From: Rhodosorus marinus
Lineage: Eukaryota; Rhodophyta; Stylonematophyceae; Stylonematales; Stylonemataceae
DNA length: 64,000 nucleotides
Direction: 5' to 3'
NCBI GenBank assembly: GCA_029953675.1
Contig: JAMWBK010000009.1
Location: 1,364,001-1,428,000 of the forward strand
Below are positions 1-12,157 of the stretch, piece after piece (the stretch's first letter is position 1; every line of letters begins with the position of its first letter). The position numbers were made by a program, and so were the translations under genes. The notes beneath the pieces are model-generated. The model saw only the letters and a list, made by a program, of their open reading frames with translations. It had not been told where the DNA came from and did no database searches.

Positions 1-338
1 ACTGGCAATCCCACAGAGGGGTAGGAGGCACAAGAGTTTTCCAGTATTTCATCTTATAAAACTAATCTGCTCCATAATGAGCCATTCTCCAACAAAAGGT
101 ACCCGGTGGATACCTTGATGTTAAAACAACGGACCAAATGCTCAGCGGTTAGGCCGGATAAGTTGACAGACTGTCCAGTATTGGATGCTACTGAGAGGCT
201 TAGTCCGCTGGTCGTTGGGGGGCGGGGGGAGCCGTCAGCCGTTGGCAAGTTCTTGACTACTTCAATGCCTGCCGAAGCGCCTGAGGTACGATCTTGGTGT
301 AAGGATTTACTTCGAACTACGTTCGTGATGTGGTGAGA
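1..338. other. upstream region of Hikeshi, possible minus-strand exon
   Basis: No gene can be identified. On the minus strand a frame is open from about 300 down to 55 and reads like low-complexity coding sequence rich in Ser, Thr and Pro, followed by a segment ending ...AEHLVRCFNIK just before a GTATCC that could be a 5' splice site. This might be an exon of a divergently transcribed gene running off the left edge. It is weak: no family is recognised, and an open frame of this length is expected by chance. Confidence 0.2.
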
Positions 339-1235
339 ATGTTTGGCCTTTGCATAAGCGGCAGACCTCTCATAACAGATTTTCAACAGGTATCTTCTTC
401 CGCAACAACTACGGATTTTATTTCTATGCATGAAGCTCTTCTTAGAAGTTCTGGGAACCTTGTGGAGCATCAAGGGATAACCAGGTTCACTGCAATGTGT
501 TTTTTAGCTGGATCCTTCCGTAAACTGCCAAGCGACATTGTGAAAAGAGCATGACGCAACTTGAGTTCCGGATTATGTATATCAAGGACATCAGCGGATG
601 GACTGGTTGAAGCGTGGGAATTTTGCTCGTCATTATCTCTCTCTCAATCAAGCTAATACTCAAACGCCCTCTTTGCCAGGTTGAACCGAACAAATTCGTC
701 TTCGAGGCCGCGGACGCTGATAATATTCACGAGCTTGCGTTTTTCATCCTTCCCGGAAACGTTCTACCCGATGAATATATAGCTTGTCTGTATGCATCAG
801 GTGCACCGTATGACGATTGGCTACTCGTAGGCTCTGTAACTCAAGACTCGCCGTCTACAATATCTCTCGTTCGTTGGAAGAAACCCGTTGGTGCGGGCTC
901 CAGCGCAAGGGTTAGTGTTTGTCAGGCGGACACCGAGTAGATGTTCTTGAAACCGATTTCGTGGTTTTCCCCTTTCGCAGTTTGGAGTATCTGTCGAAAC
1001 TAGAGGATCCAGCTCTGCGCTCACTGGCAACACGTTGCGCTCTACCTCGTTCACAATCGACGATACAAAAGAATTTGCCAGGGCCATTGCAACGGATCTT
1101 TTTCGATACCTTGACTCATTCGGGCATTCAGTGGGGCAGCACGCAATGACTACACTCGACAAATGGTTCCTAAGGTTTTCGTCGAAAATGGAACGTGACC
1201 CAGAGTTTTGGAAGCGGATTACAAATCGTGACTAG
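339..1235 (+). CDS. Hikeshi/OPI10-family Hsp70 nuclear import carrier
   Basis: Three exons (339-389, 680-910, 981-1235) give a 178-residue protein, near the usual ~200 residues. It opens MFGLCISGRPLI, like the family's MFGxxxxGRL, followed by VEPNKFVFE, FFILPGNVLP, and DDWLLVGSVTQDSPSTI, which match the beta-sandwich N-terminal domain. The end, LDKWFLRFSSKMERDPEFWK, matches the C-terminal helix signature of Hikeshi. In animals and yeast, Hikeshi carries Hsp70 into the nucleus during heat stress through FG-nucleoporins. All introns are GT-AG, and exon phases join without a gap. The start is the first ATG of the conserved N-terminus. The identification is from remembered family motifs. Confidence 0.88.
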
Positions 1236-1430
1236 TAGTCCAAGACGCTTAATGAGCTGTACTAATTACAAATGGTGTATACAGAACTGTTTTGCGGGAA
1301 AACCCGCGAAGGGAAGATCTGCTTTGCAACTAGTCACGTCGAGATTGACACACGCGCTCTGCAGCCATCATTTTCTCTTATCCAAGCAAGACTAGAGTAC
1401 TGGTAACTATCGGCCAGCGTAGCAAGAATT

Positions 1431-1597
1431 TCAAACTGTGAAATCGTCCTGAGTTCGGGAAAACCCAACCTTCGACTTCTGACCATTCCCCACAAGCAAG
1501 TCCACGGCAGTCGGACTGTTGCTAGAGACAACCTGTTGTTCCTCACGCTTCTGTTCCGCGATCAAAAACCCTGAGCTGTCGATGAAACTCAGCTTTC
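1431..1597 (-). CDS. candidate terminal exon of an unidentified gene
   Basis: On the minus strand a frame with coding-like composition (KLSFIDSSGFLIAEQ, then VDLLVGNGQKSKVGF) runs to a TGA at 1431-1433. It starts right after a plausible acceptor (GAGCAG) at 1598-1603. Further upstream on the same strand (about 1730-1840) another coding-like stretch begins MDLGCQAK and ends at a good donor GTAAGC. A two-exon assembly would therefore lie tail-to-tail with Hikeshi. The phases of the two pieces do not join cleanly, however, and a second frame across the same exon is also open. I recognise no family and treat this as a tentative exon only. Confidence 0.25.
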
Positions 1598-3462
1598 CTG
1601 CTCAGGGGTTGCAAGGCGCTCACCAAAAAGATCTCGCATGGAGCACAATACCCAATTGCCCTGCTTGCCGCACGAGTAATCGGCTTGGGTAAGGAAATAA
1701 AAAAAGCAAAAACGCGCATGCTTACCAGCGCTCGATAAAACTCATACGCTCGGCATTACCAATAAATGCCAATTTGCTCAGGAGATTCGGGTTTTTCCCC
1801 CGCGCGTGCACTTTGGCTTGACATCCGAGGTCCATGTCACACACACACACACCTTTCCCCAAAACAAAGGTTCGACCAAGAGCCACCAAATGCCCATTGA
1901 CATTTGCCCTCGCTATCCCCTGGGATACTCATTTTAAATTCGATTGGGACCTATTCCAGAACTCTACGTACAGTCAAGCCCTAACAAGCTCTGTCGAAAA
2001 CAATGTTTAAGTGTTGTCCTAAAATTTACGTATGTTATGGTGAATTAGCTCTATTTAACACCCCCTCCCCCTCCCCCTCACTTGCGCTTTTGAAGTCTCT
2101 TCGACGAGAAAGGAGAAGATTAGAAGCTAAGTAGAAAAAACTGACCAAAGGAAATCCCCCCGATTTCTTATGTTGTTATATTTTTGGACATAGTAACAAA
2201 CCAAATCTATTTCCTTCAAAAAAAGGAACCTATTGCCCTGCGTCAAAAACAACCCTTTTTTATTATTCTTAATCGGCATCAACCTATGATGATTCTTGAC
2301 TGACTGACAAGGATTAAAAAACTTTTTCAACAATCCTGCTGTTTGGGGTTTTTACCAATAAAACATGGCAAAACTAAATCGGAAAAACGCAAAAAAAGAA
2401 ACAGAGAGAGAACAGTATAAAAAAACAAAAAACGTAGAGGGATTCTTAACTCTTGACTACAAAGGGAAAAAAACAAACTTTGATCATTCCCGATGACTTC
2501 CCCCCCCCCCTTCGGCCCCCCGTCCTCCTCCCAGCCTCCCCTCTCGCCCGACACGATTGAGAAATTTTTTTTCCCTGGGTGACGGATTGGTGTTCGGATA
2601 TGACGCTTTGGTAGAACTTTTCTCCCCTTTTTTCTATTTTTCTCCTCTGAACTTAATGCCGGATCCCAAAAAAGGGGGTTTTCGATTGAATTGTGAGAGC
2701 AATGTTCGATGTCTATGTTTTTTCTTTTGAAAAAACTGAAAGTTGATGTTTGTATATTCGTGAAAAATAAGAGGTTTGGGGTCTATTTCTAGTTTAAACG
2801 AAAGTTTTCACACTGCTTAGAATAAGTTTTAAAAGGGGGGTATGAAATATAGTATAGCTGTCGTCGGTTCTTCTCTGCGTAGCTCCGTTGAGCGTTTTTC
2901 CTCGAGCAGAACCTCGCGCTTTAGGGGGCGTAGAAAGAGCTGTGATTTTGTTGACTTCCTTTTCAGCTCTTTCGTGAAGGGTATGTCAGTTGAGGTAGTT
3001 TGCACTTTGTTGGAGGGCGGGAGGGGGCCGAGGGGTTGGATTGGAGTGGGTAGTTTCGGCAAGCTTTGAGGCCGACGCGATGTTTGGTTTGGTTTTTAGT
3101 CACAAGTAGAGGCCAAAGTTGTTGAATCTCTTTGTGGATTTGAGGAGTAAGTATCCGCAACTCGCCGGTTTGTGTTTGTGGTTGAGAAGGCCTGCTTATT
3201 TTTGGGAGGTCGAGATACTGGATTGAGGGAACTCGCCGCGGTGGGTAAGTTAAGGTGAGCACTCTTTGTTTGGTCCTGAGAGGATCTGTTGGAAGTGTAG
3301 GTAACGATGTATTTTGTGATGAGAACGGGAATCTAGCTGGTTGGGGAAGCGGTGATTTGCCTTACGTTGCGCTGGAAGTTGGGAGCACCAACCTTTCTTT
3401 GTTGTTGGGTTGGGTCGAATCGGTTTCGATTCAGGTTTGGCCCGTCCCTGTCGTGACGCTGA
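1598..3462. other. intergenic, low-complexity; possible leader exon of the channel gene
   Basis: It contains a short CA microsatellite (about 1838-1851), a pyrimidine tract of CCCCCT units (about 2062-2079) and poly-A/poly-C runs near 2380-2510. No convincing gene is present. At 2842-2979 (+) an ATG opens a Ser/Arg-rich segment (SSLRSSVERFSSSRTSRF) that resembles a transit peptide and ends at a GTATGT donor. It could be a 5' exon of the channel gene that follows, but no phase-consistent join was established. Confidence 0.4.
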
Positions 3463-6175
3463 ATGGTAAGCTTTAGCTTAGCGCGGCAGATTAGACGGCC
3501 AAAGCCGAAGGCCGCGCCAAATCATGGCCGGAACTATGCCCGGTCAGCGTATCCCGCAGGGGATGACAGCGAAGAAGCTAATCAGAGAGGACAAAACAAT
3601 GCAGCCATTTGGGCTTGTCTTTCGGTCTTGCTACCTGTACTTTCTGTGGGAATCAACGCGCAGGTGCTGCTTGTACTTGCAGTATGCTTGCCATTCGGTC
3701 TTTGGCTGTACAGGAGTAATCGGATAGCCGTTGACTACCTGGATCATGATGGAGACTTCACCCTCTCCCAGCGACTGGCGTACAGGGTGGACTACTCTTT
3801 TTCCGTCGTTCCGTACGTGAAGGCTGTGACCTTGATGATCCTCACGGGGGCTCTGATCATGTCCTCCGGGATGGCGATCTATCTCACTTCGGATGACTCC
3901 TTGGCAGAGTCTTTATGGGAAGCTACGGCTGGGGTGGGCTTGGATTGGACATTTGTAGGAGATGACGATTCGTCTTCATATCGTGTTCGCACAATCGGAG
4001 TTTTGACAAACATAGGTGGTCTGGTGGTTACCGCATTATTGCTCGGGATTGTCTCCGACGCTGTTTCCATGTACCTGGATAACTTGAGGAAGGGCTCATG
4101 CAGAGTGGTTGAGAATAATTTCACGCTGGTCATTGGGTACGTTCTATAATTCCAATGTTAATCGTGGCTATGGATCGAGGTCTGATCTGTTGAAACTTTG
4201 TCCCTTCCTTGTCCCAGGTGGAGCAGTAAAACGATTCCAATGATTGAACAGATTGCAAAGGCGAACATATCGGAGAAAGGAGGTGTTGTAGTCATCCTAG
4301 CAGAACGGCCGAAGGAGGAGATTGAAGTTGATATATCTGCAAACGAGAGTAAGATAGGGGCGCTTGGCACTCGTGTAGTATGTCGCGCGGGTTCTGCGCT
4401 CACACTAAGTGATCTGCGAAAAGTTTCCGTGAGCAACGCGAGATCAATTGTAGTTCTCGCGGATCCGTTTGTTTCTGAGGACCAGTCGGATGTTCGAAGC
4501 ATTCGGATCTTGCTGAGCATAATCTCCGCGTTGAAATCGAACGAGGACAAGAAGCCGCGCCCATCGTCCCTGAAGGTGACTGTTGAAGTGTGCAATTCGG
4601 AGAACGCACCGCTGATCAGATCGATCGACCCTTCGCTTATTGAACCGGTTATCGCGAACGGGGTTATCGGGAGGCTGTTGGTTCATACTGCGAGACAGCC
4701 AGAAGTCGAATCTGTCTGGGAGACATTGTTAGGATTCGATGATTGCGAATTTTATTTTCAGAACTGGCCTGATGTCGAGAACCTTACTTTTGGGGAAGTA
4801 CTGTATCGGTTCCGAGAGGCAGTACCACTAGGAATTCGCAGAGAAGGAAAAGGTACGAACAGTAACTCTCCGGAATTTGCGATGGCCGAAAGTCAAGGCT
4901 GTCTTCCGCTAAATCCGGAGAACGCTGCTCTGAATTTTCGTTCCTCTTGGAAATCGTAGGGTCCGTCATTCTAAATCCAACGGACGACACACTCATTGAG
5001 AGGGGAGACGAAATCCTCGTCTTAGCTGAGGATGATGATTCCTACGTCCCAGAGAAGCTCTCGCTGTTCGAACCCGACCACTATTCTGAGGATGATCTTA
5101 ACAGCTCTCTGACTGACATTTTTCAGAAGAAATCTAAGAGCATGTCAATGAGACCAGCACGTTTTAAGAAGCTTCTCATTGGATGGCGTAGGGATATTGC
5201 CAACCTTGTGCAAGTACTCGACAAGGTATGTTGGGATTTTACGGGCTGTTGCCGGTTCAACCCCGAGGGGCTGAACTAACTAGCCGCTTCGTACTTCGAA
5301 CCTGCAGCTCCTTCTACCAGGAAGCGAATTCCACATTCTCTCCGACCTACCTGTAGAGTTTCGAGAGCGCTATCTCTTAAGGGCTACGGGCGGGGTGGCT
5401 GATCCCTCCTCACATCTGAAGGTGGTCCATCACGTTGGCGATGCGAAGACTCGAAAGGACCTTGAGAAGCTAGACTTGGCTTCCTATTCTAGCATAGTGG
5501 TCTCAACCTTTGCTGGGGATGCGCAGCAAATTAACGTTGAAGACAGAGACTCACAATCCATCGTCACGCTTCTGCTGGTGCAGGAGATCTTGAAGACGTC
5601 CCCTTCCACTCAGGTGCGAAGGGTGAAACCCCTCCGCATACCGAGAGGCGATGTTTCTCAGTCTCCAAAGTTGTTCTCCCTCTTCAACAGGATGTTGTCG
5701 TTGTGGGAGAGATTCAAGATCCTAGGTCACGTAGAATGATCCTGGACAGTAGCATGGCGCAGGCTATTATTGCAACTAACGATCTCATTGCGAAATCTCT
5801 GGCTATGGTTTCGGAGGACAGTCATGTGAACAGAGTGCTTGAAGATCTTTTTAACGTCAGCGGAAATGAGGTAGGTCGAGCGTGAAGATTCGGCTTTTTC
5901 CTGACGGAGTTTTGATTTTAGAGGGCGTTTCGCTTTTCTGTTAGATACAAGTCGTTGACTGCTCTCTGTACATCAAGAACGGAGAAGTGCTATCATTCTT
6001 CGAAGTAATGAATAGAGTTCGAAGCGCTCGAAGTATTGCCATTGGATATCGGCGAGGGAACGGGGAGCTCAAGCTGAACCCTGAGGACAAGCTTGTCCCA
6101 CTAACATGGACGAAGCTGGATCGACTAGTCACCTTATCTTACATGGAGCAAGACTTTGACTTGCCGGAAATTTAG
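3463..6175 (+). CDS. CASTOR/POLLUX (DMI1)-type ion channel
   Basis: Six exons (3463-4136, 4218-4852, 4960-5225, 5308-5613, 5691-5870, 5945-6175) encode 763 residues. Residues ~45-85 and ~105-215 carry the membrane segments and pore, including YRVDYSFSVVPYVKAVTLM, LWEATAG, WTFVGDDDSSS and LLGIVSDAVS. The rest is the RCK-like cytoplasmic region: GGVVVILAERPKEE, VCRAGSALTLSDLRKVSVS, ILNPTDD, EILVLAEDDDSYVP, ILDSSMAQAI and FFEVMNRVR. These motifs match legume CASTOR/POLLUX/DMI1 closely; those channels sit in the nuclear envelope and are needed for symbiotic calcium spiking. The segment in the plant selectivity-filter position (ADxGNH in plants) reads GDDDSS here. The chosen ATG follows an in-frame TGA. 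A leader exon further upstream remains possible, so the targeting is unknown. Confidence 0.93.
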
Positions 6176-7131
6176 CCCAGGGAGGGTTACTAGAGTTGCC
6201 AACTAACTTTATTCTTTTGAGTATTATCACACAAAGGCCGAGAGCAGATACCGTTTCTTCGGTTTGTTTTTTTTTCATTCGGTGGTTGTTAGCCCCTTTG
6301 CCGTCAATAACTCTCCATTTGAGCGTGCAAGAAGCATCAATATATAGGAGCACCTACTTCAGCATGAAACTAGACCAGATATTAACATGAAGCCTTTCAT
6401 CATGTCCCCTGGACCACTTTGTATCTTTCCAAACTAGCCGCAAGACAACATCCCTCTGCAGCAAGGAGTCGATCCAAAAAAATCTGACCAATCTGAACGA
6501 TGCTAAAAAAGGACGTCTGGGGGAACAAAATATCATAGATTTAGTCCTTGTATTGAATAAATATAATATGAAGGGCTTATTGTAGATCCTGTTTAGGGAA
6601 TATCTGGTCCTTTATTGTCTGAAGGTGTTTGTTTTAATGTTTTTGGATTGTCGGAGAGGAAAGCTCAAAGCTTGCGGGGGATTGAAGGTTGATCAGCTGT
6701 GTGAGCGACAACACGTCTGAACCTTTAGAGTGATATTCAGTGAACTTGAAGGACGACACGTCTATTTTTAAAGGGTCACAGATTGATCTGGGATATTGCT
6801 AAGGTGTTTGCGAGGGCTCACAAGTTTCGTCAGAGTCGGATAGGTCCTTGGGGGAGGTAGGATTGGCTTCGCTAGGATCGATCCCTGTGCGCTTATCAAC
6901 TGCTCAGGCGGGCATTTGGATGGCTTTTGTGAGAAAAGTTTGTTGACGAATTGGATAGAGGACAGACATCACTAGAGGCCTCGCGATTTTTGCTGTTTGT
7001 TGAGAAGGAAGAAACCCGTTTACCGATTTTGATTTTTTTGTTTGGAGTGTGCTGCTTGGACTCGAGTTGCCGTGCGATTTTTATATCTGAGAGGCGGATT
7101 TGGGGAGTGCCTCGAGTGATTCACTGGAGAA
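6176..7131. other. intergenic region
   Basis: Nothing supportable was seen between the channel stop and the Rpn13 start. The short open frames here have no coding-like composition or recognisable motif. Confidence 0.6.
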
Positions 7132-8468
7132 ATGACGACTCCTAACTTTTCTCCCAGATGGAACGGAGATGATCCAATGGGAAATTCGAACGTAAGCGCG
7201 AGAATTAAAGACCATGAGCCCGTTTTCGGATGGTCTCTGACTAAAAGACCGTGTCTATGTGGTCTCTGTTTCGTAGCGGTCCATCCTGGTTCAGTTTCGA
7301 GCTGGTAGATGCAAGGTTGAAGGAACAACCATCACTCCGGATACACGGAAGGGAATATTTCGAATAATCCAGGTAGTTCAACCCTTCTTTGGCATAATGC
7401 TGTAGCAAGTAGGAGATGTTTGTGCTGGGCTCAGATTCGCTCCCGCATATTGAAACACGATAGGATGAACAGCACTTGAAACATGTTCAATGGATTGATA
7501 GATCCAATGGACTCATCGAAGAAGACTATTTCACATTTTCGGATGTTGACTTGGAGAGAATTGCCCAGAGCAGTGGCCGAGTCTTCCTGCTCCGGTGGAG
7601 GGACAGGAGCAACAAATTGTTCTTTTGGATGCAGGAAACGAATGCCGAGAAAGACGAGGACCATTTTCTTTTGATTCGCCAGGCTCTGAATGGACCAGAG
7701 GTATTGTTACTCTCATCCGCCGTTCCGCTAGCGCAAAGGCGCTCAGGATACGATAATTTTTGCTTTAGGCTGGACAGACGGAGGAGCCTGGCCCCGAGGA
7801 TCCTTCTGGAGCAGTCTCTACCCCCGCTGCAACTCCAGCAGCGGATGAAACCAACAGTGGACAGCAGACAGCTCCATCTCAACTGACCACCGAGCAGCTT
7901 CAGTACATTTTGGAGAACATGAACCCTCAAGTGTCTGGTTTGGACATTCCGTCGGTTGCTGAACTCCTGAGTCCGGAAGTGGTCCTCCCCATGCTACGCG
8001 ATCCAGCGATTGAACAGGTATGCTAGTACAGTAGCTTACGGTGCAACTCTACGTATCTCTCTGACTGAAAATTCGCTTCTTCCTCTCATAGTCTTTGCAG
8101 TCACTCGTGCAGCACCTCCCTGAGGACGACTCATCCCCGGAAGCTGTCGCAGAACTTCTGAGCAGTCCTCAGTTCCGTCAGCAAGTAGCTGCACTCTCAC
8201 AGGCGTTACAATCAGGTCAAGCTGTAAGCGCCGATCACCATAGGACCCAGTCACTTCCTATCCTCCGTACGAACTACTGACAAATCCGAGCATCCATATC
8301 GTCAATCGTCTTCAATACCCCCGCCAGGGCGAACTCTTGAGGTCTTTCGGAATTGACGCGCAATCCAACGAATCTGGAATGGTTGCGCTGCTGCAGGGTC
8401 TTTTGAGATATCATGCTCAAACTAGAAGTATGAATCCTTCAGAAGACAACCCCATGGACGAAACCTAG
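7132..8468 (+). CDS. RPN13: proteasomal ubiquitin receptor Rpn13/ADRM1
   Basis: Six exons (7132-7191, 7277-7372, 7473-7700, 7769-8017, 8092-8223, 8328-8468) encode about 301 residues. The Pru domain (residues ~22-128) shows LVQFRAGRC, ITPDTRKGIF, the ubiquitin-contact strand GRVFLLRWRDRSNKLFFWMQ and DEDHFLLIRQALN. A Pro/Ala-rich linker follows. The C-terminal DEUBAD domain shows LTTEQLQYILENM, SVAELLSPEVVLPML, FRQQVAALSQALQSGQ and GELLRSFGI. Rpn13 sits on the 19S regulatory particle by binding Rpn2, captures ubiquitin chains and recruits UCH37 through DEUBAD. A complete DEUBAD implies a UCH37 partner, as in animals and plants but not budding yeast. All joins are in phase. Confidence 0.93.
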
Positions 8469-9017
8469 GACACACTGGAAGACTTGGACTCTGGCCTCAA
8501 CCCAAGCCTTTTTCCTAAAAAACAACGACGGCATTATAAAAAAAAACGAAATACGACAATTTTGGGACAAGCTGTCTCAATCAATAGCCAAACATATGTT
8601 CTGTGTATTTTGTTTACCCAATTAATTCAGAGGTATAAAAAATATGATCTTAAATTGGAGTTTATGATACTTTATTGGATAACATAAGGTCAAGTTTGGT
8701 TTCTTCATCTGCTATTGGTCCGTTTAGGTTCTTATGTTGTTGACTGTTTTACTAGCATTGCCATTTAAGAGATTTGGGGTTGGGGAGTGTGGGTTTGGTG
8801 CAGGGTGAGCGTGATTGAGTAGCTATGGACCTGATGGTCCTGATGATGTTCTGAAAGAATTACTGGATTATTTGGAAGGAATGAAGCACCAAGGTATGTG
8901 ATTTTTCAGGGTTTGCTGCATTGCTGGTTCTGCAATGCAGAGTGTATCTGACGAATGACTTGAGAGGTGAAGGGTCGATGATCATGGACTGAAATACCTC
9001 TCCAAGCGTACGTCATC
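8469..9017. other. intergenic region
   Basis: A T-rich 3' flank of Rpn13 with no supportable gene. Confidence 0.6.
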
Positions 9018-10596
9018 ATGGATACTAGTACTCGAACTAGCACGTCATCTGCTCCTGAGATGGTACAAGAGGCGCTTGCGGAAATCGATCGACAGTTGGG
9101 AGTGGAGGCGGGGTATATGAAATTCACAGTATAGAAAGGACCATGAACGCTGCCGCCAGAGCGGCACATTCCACAAATGCTTTGGAAGAATTCGTGTCTG
9201 CTGCTAATGTGATGCTAGATGAAAACCGTCGAGCTGGGGCCCAGTTCGTTGGAATAGACTCGTGGTAGGAATCAAAGCCGTAGCATGAGCAATACAACAC
9301 CAGGCCATCCGCTGACTAGTTCGATATTAACTGTGTTACGACTAACTAGCTTAACGAAGCCATTCAAAAGCTTCTCTCCGCGATGGATGAAGTTCGCGGT
9401 GAAAACGATGCGTTGGACACGATCTCGGAAAAGGCCAAGAGCGTAACAGACGAAGCCTCAGTCGCGCACTCGCGGGCACATAGGCTAATGACGACAAGAG
9501 TCAAACTAGAGAACACCTTGGCCGTTTTACAGAGGTTCTGCATCCGCATCACGCGTTCCATAAGGTTTTATTATCTGAAGCATATTTCTGAAACTAGATT
9601 CGAACGCCCCAGTACCAGGAGAATTGTCCGGCTCAACAAAAAGCCACGTGGGCTATGGAAGCCGAAAGATTCCACTCCGCGATTGGAATAATCTTTGTTT
9701 TGAGAGCTGAGGGGGTGCATGCAGCTCGTGAAATCGCTTTGGCAAGGCAGTCGGAGCCTGCCCTCAGCACGAACGCAGAGGCACTCTTCTCCAAGGCCGT
9801 GGCTGATGGAGAGGGTATGATTCAGGAATGGAGCTAGCTCAGACAAGAATATTGCGAGACAGCTTCGTTGCACCGTTGTATGCTTCGATGCGGGAAATAG
9901 GAAACTTAGCACTGAACTGCAGGAGCACTAACCGCTGGCTACCGGAGGTTAGTCGAATTCTTTTCCTGCAAGCGTCATACTCTCATTTGCAAGTTCTGGA
10001 TCCCAAGAGTGACTTTCTTCGGTAAATTGTCTCCTTCAGGTTCGCACAGGCTCCAAACTTGAGCCCCAGCAAAGTGATGCTGGGAACCTATTATAAAGAT
10101 TGTTCCTCTGGACTGTCCTCCTGGTAAAATCAGGCCTGGGGTAACTGGAAGACTTCAGGGAGGAATTTTTTTTCGTCACTGCCTGACAGTCATTTTGTTC
10201 GTGCCACCGCCTGTACACTATCGAAGACCACCACAACGAAGCTGAATGCAAGTGAAGTTTTCGTAGTGAGGAAGAGGCCAGCAGCTCGGAGTCCTTACGA
10301 GATCGATTGCCGGGAGTCCTTGGTTCCTTTCTCGCGCCAGAAGCATTGTCGAGATACCTGTCAACATCACCGACTCTGTCCAAGTACGTTGGCCCATAGG
10401 GATTGATACCAGACCTCGAGATCCACAATTGCTGGGAGGATTCCCAGGCCACGTTGTGGAAATATCTCAACGAGCTGAAGGCGAGGAGAAAAGCGGTGCT
10501 ATTCCTGTAATCAACAAAGTAATAGAATCTCTGCGGAGTCTTCAAATGAATGTTGACAAGCTGCAGAGGTTCCTTGAAGCGTTCTCGAGTGGATGA
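9018..10596 (+). CDS. unidentified multi-exon gene, helical/coiled-coil-like
   Basis: Several coding-like exons lie on this strand. The first begins MDTSTRTSTSSAPEMVQEAL. A helical stretch runs from about 9354 to 9535 (LNEAIQKLLSAMDEVRGEN, then SEKAKSVTDEASVAHSRAHR). Later segments are REIALARQSEPALSTNAEAL, SEEEASSSESLRDRLPGVLG (about 10264-10385), and a final exon ending VDKLQRFLEAFSSG with TGA at 10594-10596. The early part resembles the N-terminal helices of vesicle-tethering (COG-like) subunits, but the resemblance is too weak for a name. Intron boundaries are ambiguous: in one place a 29-nt or a 110-nt intron would both restore the frame. The gene's existence is likely; its exact structure is not. 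Confidence 0.5.
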
Positions 10597-11103
10597 CCAA
10601 AATGTACATATCGAAGTTTTGTTATTTGACTTTCAATCCAATTCCCCCTTCTTTCCCGACACAGCCCCTCTGCACAGCCGTCAGAGGCAGGGAGACAATT
10701 GCCTATTTATTTAGTAAGCTCAAAACTAGTGACACAAACGCGGGAGCTCGTAGATGAATGATCTGATTGCTGCGATTTTCTTTGCAATCGATTTCGGGAG
10801 TCGTGAAGGCCTATCGCCGAGAGAGATTAACCTGCGTCTGCGCACGAGTAGTATACTCTCGACTGCTTGTTTAAAAAAATATTAACTGATTCAGACGAAC
10901 GCTCCGCATCTTGACTAGTGCCACATGGCCGAGCTTTAAACAGACCGACGGCACTCTTTAGCAAGAGCAATCCAAGGCGCATGGGCTCGATTAGGAGGAT
11001 GTCAACAGCTGGTTTCCACGAGGATTGTCAAACTCTCGGTCACCAAAGGACAGTAGTTGCAGAGCGAGCGTGGATTGAAAAGGGTGTCAACCTGGTCTAG
11101 CAG
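10597..11103. other. intergenic region
   Basis: Converging 3' flanks of the unidentified gene and SURF2. An open frame at 10918-11100 (+) is short and carries no motif. Nothing further is supportable. Confidence 0.5.
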
Positions 11104-12157
11104 TTAGTTTTTGAAAGCTTTCTTCGATGCAGACTCTCTCGCTTTCTCCTTCTTCTTTTTGTTCTTCGTCTCCTGATTTGGTTTTCTCTTTTTGCCTAAT
11201 CGATTACCGTAGGCAGATCGCGTGGCCCCGTTTAGTGGAGGTTTAACTTGAAATTTTTGCTGGTCTTCAGTCAACACACCTGCATGTGTTTCCGTAGGTT
11301 CTCTGGGGGAAGGAACGTCCCGAGCATCCCGTACCCAGAAGGATTCTTCTTCGTCTTGCTCGCCAGGGTCATTATCAAGATCCATGTCTCCATTGGCTTC
11401 CAAGGTTTCCTTCTCCTCAGGACCTGGCCAGAAAAACTCAAATGTTGAGATGCCGGCTTGGGGTCACATCCATTGGATATGTTTCTCCTGTCGCTAGCTT
11501 ACTACTGGAATCCAAATCAGAACAAGGGTCTGGCGGCTCAGATACGTTTTTCAGCTTTTTCGCCTCGTGCTGCCTGAGGAAGTGTTTGTAGCGCCTGCCG
11601 TTCTTGTGATGCAATATCTTCGAAATGAGGGACACAAAAAGAATGGGAGCTTTCAGTGTCAAACTAAGTGGCAATTAATCTGTGAACGCCAGCTTGGGTG
11701 ATACCTCAGTTCTTCTCCTGTTTAAGGCCTGGCCAGTCAGCGAGCAAAAGACATGAGTGTCGGGTCGCTTCGAGTCGATCTTGAAAAATGGACCAAACTC
11801 AGTCATATCCAACCCCTCATTATCCAGCTTCGAGCGGGCTCTCCTGATTGCTTTTCCGTTCCAGTAGTTGTTCACAGCCTCCAAGCTCATCGGCAACTCA
11901 TGTCCTGTCAAAGTGCAGATTACCTATTCCATCCGGTTCACAGAGGTCAAACCGATTTCAAGACCAGAGAGACAGAGAGCAATCGAGTATTTCCAAGCAA
12001 AAAAAACGGCCTTCCCTCCCCGAACATCAGCAGCAGCAAAACGAAACCAAAAAAACAGCAGGTTTTTCTTTTTTGGTTCTATCCATCATACCTTGCCATC
12101 TTTAACCTCAGCCTCCTGTTTATGGGACTCCAAAAAAGCCTTAATCGACGGATCCAT
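11104..12157 (-). CDS. SURF2: Surfeit locus protein 2 (SURF2) homologue
   Basis: Four exons on the minus strand (12157-12092, 11923-11705, 11617-11503, 11423-11104) encode 239 residues; human SURF2 has 256. The hallmark repeats are present: VICTLTGHELPMSLEAVNNY, FCSLTGQALNRRRTEI and ILHHKNGRRYKHFLRQHE, matching the SURF2 CxLTGHELP and CxLT...GRRYxxxL elements. The C-terminal part is acidic (DMDLDNDPGEQDEEESFWV) and then Lys-rich (KKKKEKARESASKKAFKN), which suggests a nuclear or nucleolar protein. SURF2 biochemistry is poorly known; it has been linked to ribosome biogenesis in animals. The start, MDPSIKAFLE, is the only ATG in phase before the conserved domain. Confidence 0.88.
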
